Below, in pieces: positions 44,341-54,758 of a stretch of DNA of 64,000 bases. The stretch's first letter is position 1. The number at the start of each line of letters is the position of its first letter. The DNA is from an endosymbiont of Acanthamoeba sp. UWC8 (GTDB lineage Bacteria > Pseudomonadota > Alphaproteobacteria > Rickettsiales > Midichloriaceae): assembly GCF_000730245.1 (NCBI RefSeq), contig NZ_CP004403.1, positions 558,001 to 622,000 on the forward strand, read 5' to 3'. Position numbers and translations under genes: made by a program. The notes below the pieces were generated by a model. That model saw nothing but the letters and a program-made list of their open reading frames with translations. It did not search any database and was not told the DNA's origin.

Positions 44341-45821
44341 GGACGCCAATCTAATAATACTTTTACTACTTCCTCGGCAATAATAACTATCGGAGCCGGA
44401 GAAATGAAATACAACAGGTTAAACACTACTGCTAAAGCCCCAATAACTTTTAAAGTAAGGGGGAAGAAACCTTGTACCGAATTTTTTGTTTCATCAAAAT
44501 ACATAATTTTAACAATTCTTAAATAGTAAAATGCAGAGATAACACTTGCAATAACCGCCGCAACCGAATAAACATACATTCCTTCTTTAATTGCCGCAAA
44601 GAGAACATGAAATTTAGCAAAGAATCCGGCAAGCGGAGGTATACCCGCAAGGGAAAACATCAATACCGCTATTGCGAAAGCTAAGTACGGATACTTTTTA
44701 GCAATACCTGATAAATCCGATATATTATCTTTATATTCATCATCTTTTCTTAGCATTAAAATACAGGCAAATATTCCTAAAGTCATTGCTAAGTAAATTA
44801 TAATATAAACGACGAATCCTCTTAAACCTTCAACTTGGTTAGCGGCAATACCGATTAATGCAAAACCTACGTGCGCAATCGAACTATAAGCCAACATCCT
44901 CTTTATACTTTTTTGCATTATAGCACCGAAGCTTCCGATAAACATAGAGGCTATTGAGACAAATATAATAATTTGATCAAATTTATATAATCCTAATAAT
45001 AAATTATACGGGTCAGATAAGATACGTGCAAACAATGCAAGCATTGCCACCTTCGGGAGAGCAGCAAAAAACGCAGTCACTATAGTCGGTGAGCCTTGAT
45101 AAACATCCGGCGTCCACATATGAAACGGTGCAGCGGAAACTTTAAAACATATTGAAACTACTATAAAAATAATTCCGGTTAAAATTATGACAGGCAACAT
45201 ATTACCACTCTCAACACCCATGGCGGCAGCATTATAACGGTAGTGCGTTATTGCTTCAAATCCTCCCGTACCGGTAAATCCGTATAGCAAAGACGCCCCG
45301 AATAAATAAAGTCCGGATGAGAGCGCGCCTAAAACAAAGTATTTTAGACCGGCTTCAGCGGAAAATTCATTATTGCGGTTAAAAGCAGCCATAATATAAA
45401 GCGGCAAACTCATAAGTTCCAAGCTTAAATAAAGACTTAAAAAATTTTTAGAGCTAACTAGAAACATCATGCCCGCAGTTGAAAGCATCATAAGCACCGG
45501 CATTTCAAAGCTAATATACTGATCAGTTTTCTCTAAGGAAGCTTGCATGAAGAATATAGCTATTGCAGCGATCAAAAGTAAAATTTTTATAAGGGAGGTG
45601 TATTCATTAACTAATAACATGCCGTTAAAAAGCATAGTATCTTTAACTGTATTTGCACACACATGATAAATCGAAGCAATCATCAAAACAATTGCGCCGT
45701 AACAAACATACTTTAAAGTGTTTTTCTTTGCAAAAGCACCGAAGAGAAGAAAAAGCAATGCACCGAAGATTAAGTTTAATTCCGGCACTATAACAGAAAG
45801 GTCATACCAAATTGAATACAT
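44337..45821 (-). CDS. nuoN: NADH-quinone oxidoreductase subunit N
   Basis: A 494-residue antiporter-like membrane subunit of complex I. Motifs: LSLYLSLELMSLPLYIMAAF, LKYFVLGALSSGLYLFGASLLYG, KVSAAPFHMWTPDVYQGSPT, KRMLAYSSIAHVGFALIGIA and SLAGIPPLAGFFAKF. These include conserved Lys and Glu residues of the proton channel. I start at ATG 45821; the ORF begins at a TTG 9 bp earlier. It is the last nuo gene in the cluster and overlaps birA. Confidence 0.96.
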   Translation of the reverse strand: MYSIWYDLSVIVPELNLIFGALLFLLFGAFAKKNTLKYVCYGAIVLMIASIYHVCANTVKDTMLFNGMLLVNEYTSLIKILLLIAAIAIFFMQASLEKTDQYISFEMPVLMMLSTAGMMFLVSSKNFLSLYLSLELMSLPLYIMAAFNRNNEFSAEAGLKYFVLGALSSGLYLFGASLLYGFTGTGGFEAITHYRYNAAAMGVESGNMLPVIILTGIIFIVVSICFKVSAAPFHMWTPDVYQGSPTIVTAFFAALPKVAMLALFARILSDPYNLLLGLYKFDQIIIFVSIASMFIGSFGAIMQKSIKRMLAYSSIAHVGFALIGIAANQVEGLRGFVVYIIIYLAMTLGIFACILMLRKDDEYKDNISDLSGIAKKYPYLAFAIAVLMFSLAGIPPLAGFFAKFHVLFAAIKEGMYVYSVAAVIASVISAFYYLRIVKIMYFDETKNSVQGFFPLTLKVIGALAVVFNLLYFISPAPIVIIAEEVVKVLLDWRP

Positions 45822-45832
45822 ATTTCTCAAAG

Positions 45833-47344
45833 TTAATAGTTTGTATCATTTATATCATTTATAGCACTTTGGTCTACAATATCTTTCAGCACCTCAACGG
45901 AGCTTGTGATATTTTTAGTTATAACCTTAGGATAAATCCCTAAAATAATAACCAGGAACAAGAGTGGAAGAAATGCGGCAACTTCCCTTTTATCCAAATC
46001 GGAAATCAAGGCAAGCTTTTCATTTTTTACTTCTCCAAACATTATTCTTGCATAGAGCCATAACATATACGCGGCTCCCAAAACCATTCCCGTGGCAACT
46101 AATGCACCATAAATTTTATTTGCTTCAAATACACCGAGTAATACTAAAAATTCCCCAACAAACCCTGAGGTACCGGGGAGCGCAACGGAAGCAAGCATAA
46201 AAACCATAAACACAAGTGCAAATTTAGGCATTAAGCTGGTTAATCCACTATAAAATGCGATTTCTTTGGTGTGCATTCTATCATAAACTACTCCTACACA
46301 AAGGAATAGAGCACCTGAGACCAAACCATGACTAACCATCTGAAATACTGCTCCTTCAATTCCCTGTTGCGTGAAAGCGAAAATGCCGGCAGTTACAAAG
46401 CCCATATGGGCGACCGAAGAGTAAGCGATTAACTTTTTCATATCTTCCTGCATCAATGCAACAAGTGAAGTATATATTACAGCAATAATACTTAGAATTA
46501 TCACCATATCGGCGAAATAGTGAGATGCCTCGGGAAGCATAGGTAAAGAAAATCTTAAAAACCCGTACCCGCCTAATTTTAATAATACACCCGCCAATAT
46601 TACCGATCCTGAAGTCGGAGCTTGTACGTGCGCATCAGGAAGCCAGGTGTGAACCGGCCACATCGGAACTTTTACCGCAAAAGAAATAAACATCCCGAGC
46701 CATAACCATTTCTGCACTTCTAAAGTATAGGTGGGAAGTATATCATATAACTCAAATATGTCGGTTGTATCGGTGTGATAATATATAAATATAAAAGAGA
46801 TCAATAGAAACACCGAACCGAAAAAAGTATAAAGAAAAAATTTGAATGCAGCATAAACTTTTTTTTCTCCGCCCCAAACACCGATAATTAAAAACATAGG
46901 AATTAGAACAGCTTCAAAGAATATAAAGAACAAAAGAATATCCGCTGCACAGAAGGTACCAATTACTAATGCTTCCAATACTAAAAAATTAATCATATAC
47001 TCTTTTACGCGCTTCTTAATGCTATTCCAACCGGCAAGAATACAAATAGGAAGTAAAAATGTCGTAAGCAGAACAAAGAATATTGATATCCCGTCAATAC
47101 CAAGCGAATAATGAACATTATAACCATCTATCCAAGCTTTTTTCTCTACAAATTGTAAAGAAGCGTTATTAGGGTCATATAACCCCCATACGTAAAGCGA
47201 GACTATGAACTCTATAAGTGTGGTGATAAGGGCAAGAGACTTTATAAGTAATAAGGATTTTTTTTCGTTATTAGTAATAAAGATTAAAGCAGCTCCGATA
47301 AGCGGAAGCAAAATTAAAACTGTTAAAATCGGAAAACTATTCAT
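45833..47344 (-). CDS. nuoM: NADH-quinone oxidoreductase subunit M
   Basis: A 503-residue complex I subunit. Signatures: YSLGIDGISIFFVLLTTFLLP, ILLFFIFFEAVLIPMFLIIGVWGG, KVPMWPVHTWLPDAHVQAPTSGSVILAGVLLKLGGYG and KLIAYSSVAHMGFVTAGIF. It is one of three antiporter-like subunits pumping protons in the inner membrane. It starts 6 bp after nuoL and is followed by nuoN at 11 bp. Confidence 0.97.
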   Translation of the reverse strand: MNSFPILTVLILLPLIGAALIFITNNEKKSLLLIKSLALITTLIEFIVSLYVWGLYDPNNASLQFVEKKAWIDGYNVHYSLGIDGISIFFVLLTTFLLPICILAGWNSIKKRVKEYMINFLVLEALVIGTFCAADILLFFIFFEAVLIPMFLIIGVWGGEKKVYAAFKFFLYTFFGSVFLLISFIFIYYHTDTTDIFELYDILPTYTLEVQKWLWLGMFISFAVKVPMWPVHTWLPDAHVQAPTSGSVILAGVLLKLGGYGFLRFSLPMLPEASHYFADMVIILSIIAVIYTSLVALMQEDMKKLIAYSSVAHMGFVTAGIFAFTQQGIEGAVFQMVSHGLVSGALFLCVGVVYDRMHTKEIAFYSGLTSLMPKFALVFMVFMLASVALPGTSGFVGEFLVLLGVFEANKIYGALVATGMVLGAAYMLWLYARIMFGEVKNEKLALISDLDKREVAAFLPLLFLVIILGIYPKVITKNITSSVEVLKDIVDQSAINDINDTNY

Positions 47345-47350
47345 AAACCA

Positions 47351-49291
47351 TCAAATCCTAATAAGTGACCATGTTAATAATAATACAAGCCCTAAAAGCA
47401 TTACAAGTGCATAGTGGTAAATATAACCGGTCTGCAAAAAGCTTACCACTCTTGCAAATCTATATGAAGTTAGCGCTGCTCCGTTCGGTATACTATCAAC
47501 TATTCTTGCATCTGCTATCTTCCATAGTTTTAATCCGAGCAACTTGGAAGATTTTACAAACAGCACATTATACAGCTCATCAAAATACCATTTGTTAAAT
47601 AAGAATTTGTATACTCCACTAAATGTTCTTTGAATTTGGTTAGGTAGATTAGGTGCAAACATGTAAAGAACATATGCCGTAAAAATTCCGAATATACCTG
47701 CAAAAAGTGGTAACCATTTCACCCATGCTTCAACGTGATGAGCTTTCTCTAAAGTGTTATGATGCTCAAGCCAAACAATTGAGCTCCTCCAGAATTCCCC
47801 GTTCGGGTTTACTATATCGAGTGTATTATATCCGATATATCCTGCAAATACAGCACCTACCGCCAGAATAAGTAACGGAACCGTCATAGAAAGCGGAGAT
47901 TCATGCACGTGAGAAATAACTTCTTTACTCGCTCTAGTTTTACCTTGAAATACTAAAATTAATAAGCGCCAAGAGTAAAAAGCCGTAAGTACAGCCGCGC
48001 TAATCCCAAGCCAGTAGGCAGTTTTCCCATAGATAGATCCTGCTGCATAAGCTGATTCTAATATAATATCTTTAGAATAAAACCCTGCAAACGGATATAT
48101 TCCGCCCAAAGCAAGAGAACCAATCCACATCATAACAAAGGTAAAAGGTATTAATTTCCGAATACCACCCATTTTATTAATATTTTGCTCATCACTCATT
48201 GCATGGATCACACTTCCCGCGCTCAAGAAGAGTAAGGCTTTAAAGAATCCGTGGGTAAGCAGATGAAATACACCGGCGGCATATGCGGAAACTCCGCTTG
48301 CAAAAAACATATAGCCGAGTTGGCTACAGGTTGAGTAAGCAATAATCTTTTTAATATCAGTTTGCACCAATGCCACGGTTGCAGCAAAAATACAAGTAAA
48401 TGCTCCAACTACAGTTATTACATTTAGCGCAACCTCTGAATGCTCAAAAAGAGGCGAACACCTTGCAGTTAAGAATACACCGGCTGTTACCATGGTTGCA
48501 GCGTGAATAAGCGCAGAAACCGGAGTAGGCCCTTCCATAGCATCGGGCAACCATGTATGCAAGCCGAGCTGCGCGGATTTACCCATGCATCCGATAAACA
48601 ATAACAAGCATATCACGGTAATAGTACTTACTTCACAGCCCATAAAGGGAATCGTCTGATTTAACTTTCCCGGAATCTGCGGAAATATTTGCGAAAATTC
48701 CACACTTCCGAAGGTCAGATAAATTAAAAATATTCCAAGCGCAAAACCGAAGTCTCCTACTCTATTTACCAGGAAAGCTTTCATTGCTGCTGAGCTTGCA
48801 CTCTCACGTTTATACCAAAAGCTGATTAAAAGATAAGAACTTAACCCTACTCCTTCCCATCCGAAAAAAAGCTGCACCAGATTATCGGCACAAACTAACA
48901 TAATCATACAGAAAGTGAATAAAGAAAGGTATGCCATAAACCTCGGCTTATGTGCATCATGACTCATATATCCGATCGAGTAGATATGTACTAGAGCGGA
49001 AACTGAAGTAATTAATAAGAGCATCATTGAAGTCAGCACATCTATATAAATAGACCAGTCAACTATAAAATTGCCACTCTTAATCCATTCCAGAAGCTTA
49101 ATATGAACTATCGCACCATCTAAAGCCACTGATTTAAAAAGCATCCCTGCACATAATGCTGAAATAATTACTCCGCTACAGGTAATTGCTTGCGCTGAAT
49201 AATCGCTTATTATACGCGTATTAAACCCGACAATAGCTGCTGCAACGAGAGGAGAAAAAACTAATAGTATTGCATATAACTCTAAGCTCAT
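47351..49291 (-). CDS. nuoL: NADH-quinone oxidoreductase subunit L
   Basis: A 646-residue complex I subunit of usual length. Signatures: QLFFGWEGVGLSSYLLISFWY, KAFLVNRVGDFGFALGIFLIY, QLGLHTWLPDAMEGPTPVSALIHAATMVTAGVFL and KKIIAYSTCSQLGYMFFASGV. The long C-terminal lateral helix region (FLFNKWYFDELYNVLFVK) is kept. It translocates protons at the distal membrane arm. It lies 5 bp after nuoK. Confidence 0.97.
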   Translation of the reverse strand: MSLELYAILLVFSPLVAAAIVGFNTRIISDYSAQAITCSGVIISALCAGMLFKSVALDGAIVHIKLLEWIKSGNFIVDWSIYIDVLTSMMLLLITSVSALVHIYSIGYMSHDAHKPRFMAYLSLFTFCMIMLVCADNLVQLFFGWEGVGLSSYLLISFWYKRESASSAAMKAFLVNRVGDFGFALGIFLIYLTFGSVEFSQIFPQIPGKLNQTIPFMGCEVSTITVICLLLFIGCMGKSAQLGLHTWLPDAMEGPTPVSALIHAATMVTAGVFLTARCSPLFEHSEVALNVITVVGAFTCIFAATVALVQTDIKKIIAYSTCSQLGYMFFASGVSAYAAGVFHLLTHGFFKALLFLSAGSVIHAMSDEQNINKMGGIRKLIPFTFVMMWIGSLALGGIYPFAGFYSKDIILESAYAAGSIYGKTAYWLGISAAVLTAFYSWRLLILVFQGKTRASKEVISHVHESPLSMTVPLLILAVGAVFAGYIGYNTLDIVNPNGEFWRSSIVWLEHHNTLEKAHHVEAWVKWLPLFAGIFGIFTAYVLYMFAPNLPNQIQRTFSGVYKFLFNKWYFDELYNVLFVKSSKLLGLKLWKIADARIVDSIPNGAALTSYRFARVVSFLQTGYIYHYALVMLLGLVLLLTWSLIRI

Positions 49292-49296
49292 AACCC

Positions 49297-49623
49297 CTAC
49301 CCTTTCATCGCTTTAACTGATTCAACGTCAATGTCACCTTTATTCCTAAAGTAAACGACTAGTATTGCAAGCCCGATCGCCGCTTCCGCCGCTGCCACGG
49401 TCAGTATAAATATAGTAAAAATTTGCCCGTAATAATCATTAAGCACTACCGAGAAGGTCACGAAGTTAATATTAACCGCGAGCAGCATAAGCTCGATTGA
49501 CATTAAAATAGTGATAATACTTTTGCGGTTAATGAATATCCCGCATACTCCGATAACAAATAAAATTGTTGATAAGGTTAAATAATGATTTAAACCGATA
49601 TTTCCGAATAACATTGTCTTCAT
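49297..49623 (-). CDS. nuoK: NADH-quinone oxidoreductase subunit K
   Basis: A 108-residue, three-helix complex I subunit: [44 protein letters not shown], then [26 protein letters not shown]. The two conserved glutamates (SIEL and AAAEAAIG) that carry protons are present. Its ATG overlaps the nuoJ stop (TAATG). Confidence 0.97.
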   Translation of the reverse strand: MKTMLFGNIGLNHYLTLSTILFVIGVCGIFINRKSIITILMSIELMLLAVNINFVTFSVVLNDYYGQIFTIFILTVAAAEAAIGLAILVVYFRNKGDIDVESVKAMKG

Positions 49624-50222
49624 TAAATATCCACTCCTTCTCCGACTTTTACGTTTACAAGTTTAACCGTATCTTCTTTTTTCCTGGTTATTTGTGTATG
49701 TATGTTTTGCCGTCTTACTCTCTTTTCATGTCTTATGGTAAGCACGATTGCACCGATCATAGCTACAAGTAAAATTAACCCTGAAACCTGAAAAGCAAAG
49801 AAATACTCTGTATATATTCTAAGCCCTAAAGCTTGGGTATTAGGAATGTTAGGATCCAAAAGGAGGGGAGAGTTAAATGCAATATTATCAGATGCTTTTA
49901 TAGCATAAAAAAGCTCGACAAAAATAATTATCCCGAGCACGACAGCAAGCGGCATAGTTTTAAGAAACCCTTGCTTAAGAACTGCAAAATCAACATCAAG
50001 CATCATGATAACGAATAAGAAAAGCACCATGACTGCTCCTACATAAACTATAACCAAGGTCATTGCTATATACTCTGCACCGATTAATATAAATAATCCG
50101 GCTGCATTAAAAAATGCAAAAATTAAAAATAGCACTGCATGCACCGGGTTTTTAACACTAACCACCATCAGCGCAGAAAGCACAATCAATATGGCAAAAG
50201 AATAAAATACTAGCTCTTGCAT
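49623..50222 (-). CDS. nuoJ: NADH-quinone oxidoreductase subunit J
   Basis: A 199-residue complex I subunit with five helices: [50 protein letters not shown], then [29 protein letters not shown] (the usual IGA-LT-R ending). It is the first gene of the nuoJKLMN block here. nuoA-I are not adjacent, a split also seen in Rickettsia relatives. Promoter should lie in 50223-50483. Confidence 0.97.
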   Translation of the reverse strand: MQELVFYSFAILIVLSALMVVSVKNPVHAVLFLIFAFFNAAGLFILIGAEYIAMTLVIVYVGAVMVLFLFVIMMLDVDFAVLKQGFLKTMPLAVVLGIIIFVELFYAIKASDNIAFNSPLLLDPNIPNTQALGLRIYTEYFFAFQVSGLILLVAMIGAIVLTIRHEKRVRRQNIHTQITRKKEDTVKLVNVKVGEGVDI

Positions 50223-50483
50223 TATCCGTTTATAAAAATATTTGATATGATATAGATAATGCCCAAAAGATTTATATGCAAGAAATTTTATATGTAACTA
50301 TTATTTTCGGTTAAGGATATAAAGGTATTCTTGAGAGGATATTTTATATTTATACTTTTATTTAGTCATCAAGCTTATTAATTTCTTAACATCTAGTTAA
50401 CATAATTTAATATAACTTAACTTTTTATATTTAACAGCTCCCAATATAGCTTAATTTTAATAATATACTTAGGAAGTTGTAGA

Positions 50484-51372
50484 ATGTCATTTAAAAATAC
50501 TATTGAGTTAATGTATAGTAAGGAAACTGAAGGAACTCAAAATGCTTCATTAAGTAGAGTTAAGCCTTATCTTTTTAATGCAATACTTTTTTACGCTAGC
50601 TCGAATAAAGCTAACGGCATGAGATATGAGGAGTTACTTAAGTTAATGACTATAACTTTTATCAAAGATACTACTAATTTGTACATGAATACCCCCGATG
50701 ATAACCCCAAAAAAAACTTACTCTTGAGAATTAATAAAATTATATTCAGCGGAATTTATATACAATACAGCTTTAATCGCAGAAACTTACTACCAATTCT
50801 ATTATTTTGCAACATTCACTGATTTACCGCCTTCATTATCAAATATTGTTTTTAGTATTATAATTTTTCATGCTGTAGAAGTATCTTTGGATTTTAAATT
50901 AAGTAATATTGAAGAGATTACTCAATTAGTTATACGTTATTTTGAAATCTTTACTAAACCAGATAAGGAATTAATTTCTCATAAAGAAGATTTAAAAACA
51001 ACCGAATTTACCGGTATCCTTCCGCTTATCGAATATGAAGCTGATACACCTTGCTTTAAACTTGGTGAAGGTAAACAATTATTAGTAAAAAGCTTTATTC
51101 CGAACGAATATAAACAGGTTAATTTTCTTGATCTTAAAGACAAAAAACTGTGTCTTGATAGCAGTACACAAGAAAAATGGATTGAGCTTGCTAATAAAGA
51201 TGGGTATACCTTACATTTAATCGATAGCAAATCCCTTACCGGGATATATAATCACTGTCCTAATACCACCGTAGAAGCAGTAAAATTTCTGAGTGATAGC
51301 AATCTTAACCATGAACCTGCTCAAGTACACTATTTACTCTCTAATGAAGCTTATCAGGAATGTAACTTATAA
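50484..51372 (+). pseudogene. Frameshifted member of an unknown two-gene family (paralogue of 51648-52592)
   Basis: Two plus-strand frames form one protein. The first (from ATG 50484) reads to RINK at about 50738 and then loses family-like sequence, stopping at 50822. The second is open from about 50728, reads LYSAEFIYNTALIAETYYQF and continues through the TTG at 50887 to 51372. One extra A in the AAAA run near 50736-50739 would explain the shift. The C-terminal half resembles the gene at 51648: KKLCLDSSTQEKW, GIYNHCPNTTVEAVKF and LLSNEAYQECNL against LKLCVDDKGENAW, GLYFHKCPPETEEFYQF and ITLEAYKQCFG. Function unknown. Confidence 0.65.
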
Positions 51373-51647
51373 TGAAGGGTTAATAAAAAAGAAAAAAGAT
51401 GAACGCTAAAAAATCTTTCAAACCGGCCTATGCCTCTTAATAGTGACTATTCTTACTCTAGCAACTCATATATACACTTCCGAATAGATAAATCCAAATA
51501 TGGATCTAATGACCTAAGAGCAAATTTGCTTGCTGAACTTTAGCTATTATAAAATTAATTATATAATAAAATTGCGGCTCCCATAATAAAATTTTAACAT
51601 ATTTAGTATATAGTCCATCTATAAACACATAATCTCCTATTTATATA

Positions 51648-52592
51648 ATGCCAAGTAACAGCTTAAAGAATAATAATCCTAAAACCCCTCGCAATACTTT
51701 ACCATACAACGATGCATTTGGATTTTACATACCCGAAACCGAAATTAATAAAATTTACAATATACTTGCACTTAAAGTAGCAAAATACATATTATTAATC
51801 CCTTATGGAATAGCACGCTTTACAAACCACGATACTATTGCTTTAATAATGGGAGCCGGTCATATTGCATTAGATTATACGGGAAATTATTACCGCTTTA
51901 AATATTCAATGGAGGCTTTAAATAGCTACCTGAAATATTTCAGTACATATGAAGAAAATATAGAGCCTAAAATAACTACGCTCGTTTCCTTAGTTTATAA
52001 ACCGTATGATATAGCTGAAAATCTTGTATATTCGTTATCCTCATTTACATATAATAAAATAGCTGAATCAGTTACAAATCACATATACACGTTTATGTTT
52101 ACGGAATATATGAAACCGTGTTTTAATCTTGATAAAAATAATGAACAAGCATTTTTCACTCAAAGCATGGAACATGAGGATTTTATTAACTTAAATTTAG
52201 AATTCCTTCCAAACACCCTAAAACTTTGTGTTGACGACAAAGGAGAAAATGCATGGTCTTATGCATTTCTTGAAGATACAGGACCTCAAGGTTATTTGGT
52301 TAATACTGATACGAAAACAGGATTGTATTTTCATAAATGCCCCCCAGAAACTGAAGAATTTTATCAATTTATAAAAAGTTATTCAAATTCTAAAGAATCT
52401 GAATGCCTGGCTAAATACGGAGCTAAATATGCTATTACCCTTGAAGCATATAAACAGTGTTTTGGGGATACACCTGAGTTTTATTCAACGCTCTCTATAT
52501 ATAAAGCTGAGCGTGAATGCTTAAACTCTCCTGAAGGAACGGATATATTCTCTACTTCATTTTCAATTACTAACACGCATGATGAGTTATAA
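51648..52592 (+). CDS. Unknown protein, intact paralogue of the frameshifted gene at 50484
   Basis: A 314-residue protein with no recognised family. A hydrophobic stretch lies near residues 45-75 (AKYILLIPYGIARFTNHDTI, ALIMGAGHIALDYTG). The C-terminal ~125 residues carry a pattern with conserved cysteines (KLCVDD, FHKCPPE, ECLAKYG, AYKQC) shared with the gene at 50484-51372. There is no signal peptide. A good terminator follows at 52602. Low GC and lack of relatives in the neighbourhood suggest lineage-specific acquisition or expansion. Confidence 0.6.
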   Translation: MPSNSLKNNNPKTPRNTLPYNDAFGFYIPETEINKIYNILALKVAKYILLIPYGIARFTNHDTIALIMGAGHIALDYTGNYYRFKYSMEALNSYLKYFSTYEENIEPKITTLVSLVYKPYDIAENLVYSLSSFTYNKIAESVTNHIYTFMFTEYMKPCFNLDKNNEQAFFTQSMEHEDFINLNLEFLPNTLKLCVDDKGENAWSYAFLEDTGPQGYLVNTDTKTGLYFHKCPPETEEFYQFIKSYSNSKESECLAKYGAKYAITLEAYKQCFGDTPEFYSTLSIYKAERECLNSPEGTDIFSTSFSITNTHDEL

Positions 52593-52601
52593 ATTAATGA
52601 G

Positions 52602-52631
52602 AACCCTTTAAAATTTATTTAAAGGGTTTTT
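52602..52631 (+). terminator. Rho-independent terminator after the 314-residue protein gene
   Basis: AACCCTTTAAA and TTTAAAGGGTT form an 11-bp stem with a 5-base loop, then TTTTT on the plus strand. It lies 10 bp past the stop and also separates the gene from convergent lpoA. Confidence 0.85.
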
Positions 52632-52645
52632 ACTAGAATCGTAAA

Positions 52646-53818
52646 TTAAAAATTTGAGCCAGCGGGATCAATTTCCTTCAATTCACCTTTTTCGATTTCA
52701 AATATAGAAAGCATTCTTTCATTGCTACCGTCTTTTTTAAATCTGAAGATACCGGAAGCCCCTTGAAACCCGCCATCATCCAACAAAGCTTCTAAAATAT
52801 TATCTTTAGTTGATAGCACCGCAAGTAATGCTGCTGCATCATAAGCAAGAGCTGATATCTTGAATGGTTCTGCGCTATTGTTATCATAGAATCGTTGTTC
52901 GAAATTTTTTAAATGTAAATTCGGAGCGGCTGCAATCCAAGCACCGTTTAAATGTTTTGCTGAAACCAGTTTTTTATTATCCCATTGCGGGGATCCGAGG
53001 AATTTTAATTTAATTTTATTTTCTTCTGCCCAATCATACATATCTTTTGTAATTTCATAGGTAAATTCTCCCCCCTCAGGCATTAGAAGGGCAAAGCTTT
53101 TTGTATTATTTCCTTCAACTGCCGCTTGCTTCAATATAGCAGCTTTAATTATAGTTAAAGCATTTTGAGCATTTGTTAAGACGGTATCAGGAGAATGAAT
53201 ATATCTAGCTATATCTATAACTTGATAATTACCTTCTTCCGCATTGTTTTTAAGAATGTTTTCAACATATAAGCCATATCTGTTCTCAGGCAACAATCCG
53301 AAGAGCTTATTATATCCTTCCAGTGCAGCGTAATTTACAACTCTGTTAATAACTTGATCAGGCATTATCCCGATCAAAAATAATCCCTCATTATTTAATA
53401 AACTAATATCATTTGAAAAGGAAATAAGCGGGATTTGATGCTTGTAAGCATAACTGTAAATTACTTTGGTATGATGGGAAAATATAGGCCCTATAATAAT
53501 ATCATATTTTTTTTCATCCAATAAATTTAAAATTTCTTCCGGATGAGCTATATCGCTTCCGATATCGATCGGGTTGATATCAACTTGGCTTACTTTTAAT
53601 TCATGAAGAGCCAATCGGGTAGCTTGCAGCATGTTATCACCTATCTCGGTATGCTCCCCTGAGAGCGGTAGGAGAAGAGCAACATCTAATCTTCGTTGGT
53701 TTTCTGAAACATTTTTTTCCGGGATGGGTTGAAGTTCAACTTGTTTATTATCAACATTATTGCTAGTACAGCCGGATAGTGTTAATAAGGATAAAACTAT
53801 AAAAATTTTCTTCAACAT
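52646..53818 (-). CDS. lpoA: Penicillin-binding protein activator LpoA-like lipoprotein
   Basis: A lipoprotein starting at ATG 53818 (MLKKIFIVLSLLTLSGCTSN, lipobox LSGC). The rest is a type I periplasmic-binding fold of the LppC/LpoA family: RLDVALLLPLSGEHTEIGDNML, YDIIIGPIFSHHTKVIYSYA, LFGLLPENRYGLYVE, FLGSPQWDNKKLV and AYDAAALLAVLS. In gammaproteobacteria LpoA activates PBP1a from the outer membrane. It diverges from rsmI with 19 bp between starts, the usual arrangement (yraL-yraM). A longer frame upstream (to 53920) adds residues that are not family-like. Confidence 0.88.
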   Translation of the reverse strand: MLKKIFIVLSLLTLSGCTSNNVDNKQVELQPIPEKNVSENQRRLDVALLLPLSGEHTEIGDNMLQATRLALHELKVSQVDINPIDIGSDIAHPEEILNLLDEKKYDIIIGPIFSHHTKVIYSYAYKHQIPLISFSNDISLLNNEGLFLIGIMPDQVINRVVNYAALEGYNKLFGLLPENRYGLYVENILKNNAEEGNYQVIDIARYIHSPDTVLTNAQNALTIIKAAILKQAAVEGNNTKSFALLMPEGGEFTYEITKDMYDWAEENKIKLKFLGSPQWDNKKLVSAKHLNGAWIAAAPNLHLKNFEQRFYDNNSAEPFKISALAYDAAALLAVLSTKDNILEALLDDGGFQGASGIFRFKKDGSNERMLSIFEIEKGELKEIDPAGSNF

Positions 53819-53837
53819 AAATAATAATTGTAAATTA

Positions 53838-54674
53838 ATGTACGAGCATAAGATAAATAAAAAAAATGAATTTTCAAGCATATCTAACGCTTTGTTTATA
53901 ATTGCTACTCCGATCGGCAATCTTGAGGATATTACTTTAAGAGCTTTAGATACTTTAAAAAAAGTTAATCTTATATTATGTGAAGATACCAGGGTTACGC
54001 AAAAGTTGCTTTCCGCTTATCAAATTAACACTAAATGCTTCCAATTTGATGACCATGCTTCAGATAATAAAATCGAGAAGTGCCTTACCCTCATTGAACA
54101 AGGCCAGTCAATCGCTCTGGTTTCTGATGCAGGTACTCCCATTCTTTCCGATCCCGGCTATAAGCTCGTTAATAAAGCGATGGAACGCGGCATAAAAGTG
54201 GAATCTCTGCCTGGAGCATGTTCATTGATTAATGCCTTAGTTTTAAGCGGATTCAAAAGCTTAAAATTTTCTTTTTTAGGATTTTTACCGCATGAAAAGG
54301 CTGCCAAAGAAAAAACTTTATTGGAATATAAAAAATTTGAAACCACTTTAATCTTTTTTGAAAGTCCCAGACGATTGCTTGATACCTTGGAAACTGCAAG
54401 TAGAATATTCCCTACCTCACAAGTATGTGTAGCGCGGGAAATGACCAAAAGGTTTGAAGAGATTACCAGAGGTGATTTCACATCACTGATTAATCATTAT
54501 TCCTCAAAAGATGAAATAAGAGGAGAAATAGTAGTATTAATAGAAACTGAAGCCGATAAAGAAATAGATGAGCAACATATTAAAGAGTTATTAAAATCAC
54601 TCTTGCGACAGAAAACTAGCTTAAAAGATGCTGTTGCAGAAATTTCAAACTCTTTTGGCGTTGACAAAAAATAA
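53838..54674 (+). CDS. rsmI: 16S rRNA 2'-O-ribose C1402 methyltransferase RsmI
   Basis: A 278-residue SAM-dependent methyltransferase: ALFIIATPIGNLEDITLRALDTL, LILCEDTRVTQKLLSAYQI, VSDAGTPILSDPGYKLVNKA, SLPGACSLINALVLSGF, FFESPRRLLDTLE and REMTKRFEEITRGDF. All are RsmI landmarks. It methylates the decoding centre of 16S rRNA. I start at ATG 53838; the longer frame opens at a TTG inside the divergent lpoA. The C-terminal helical domain is shorter than in some relatives. Confidence 0.96.
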   Translation: MYEHKINKKNEFSSISNALFIIATPIGNLEDITLRALDTLKKVNLILCEDTRVTQKLLSAYQINTKCFQFDDHASDNKIEKCLTLIEQGQSIALVSDAGTPILSDPGYKLVNKAMERGIKVESLPGACSLINALVLSGFKSLKFSFLGFLPHEKAAKEKTLLEYKKFETTLIFFESPRRLLDTLETASRIFPTSQVCVAREMTKRFEEITRGDFTSLINHYSSKDEIRGEIVVLIETEADKEIDEQHIKELLKSLLRQKTSLKDAVAEISNSFGVDKK

Positions 54675-54758
54675 AGTATACGACCTAGCCTTATTAGTTA
54701 GAAATGAACTATAAACTTAAGCATATGGTTCATTATTTATTAATTTAGCTTGGTATAG

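Noticed and set aside
53819-53920. N-terminal extension of LpoA
   Set aside because: The extension precedes a perfect lipoprotein signal at 53818 and overlaps the rsmI start region, so the shorter form is preferred.
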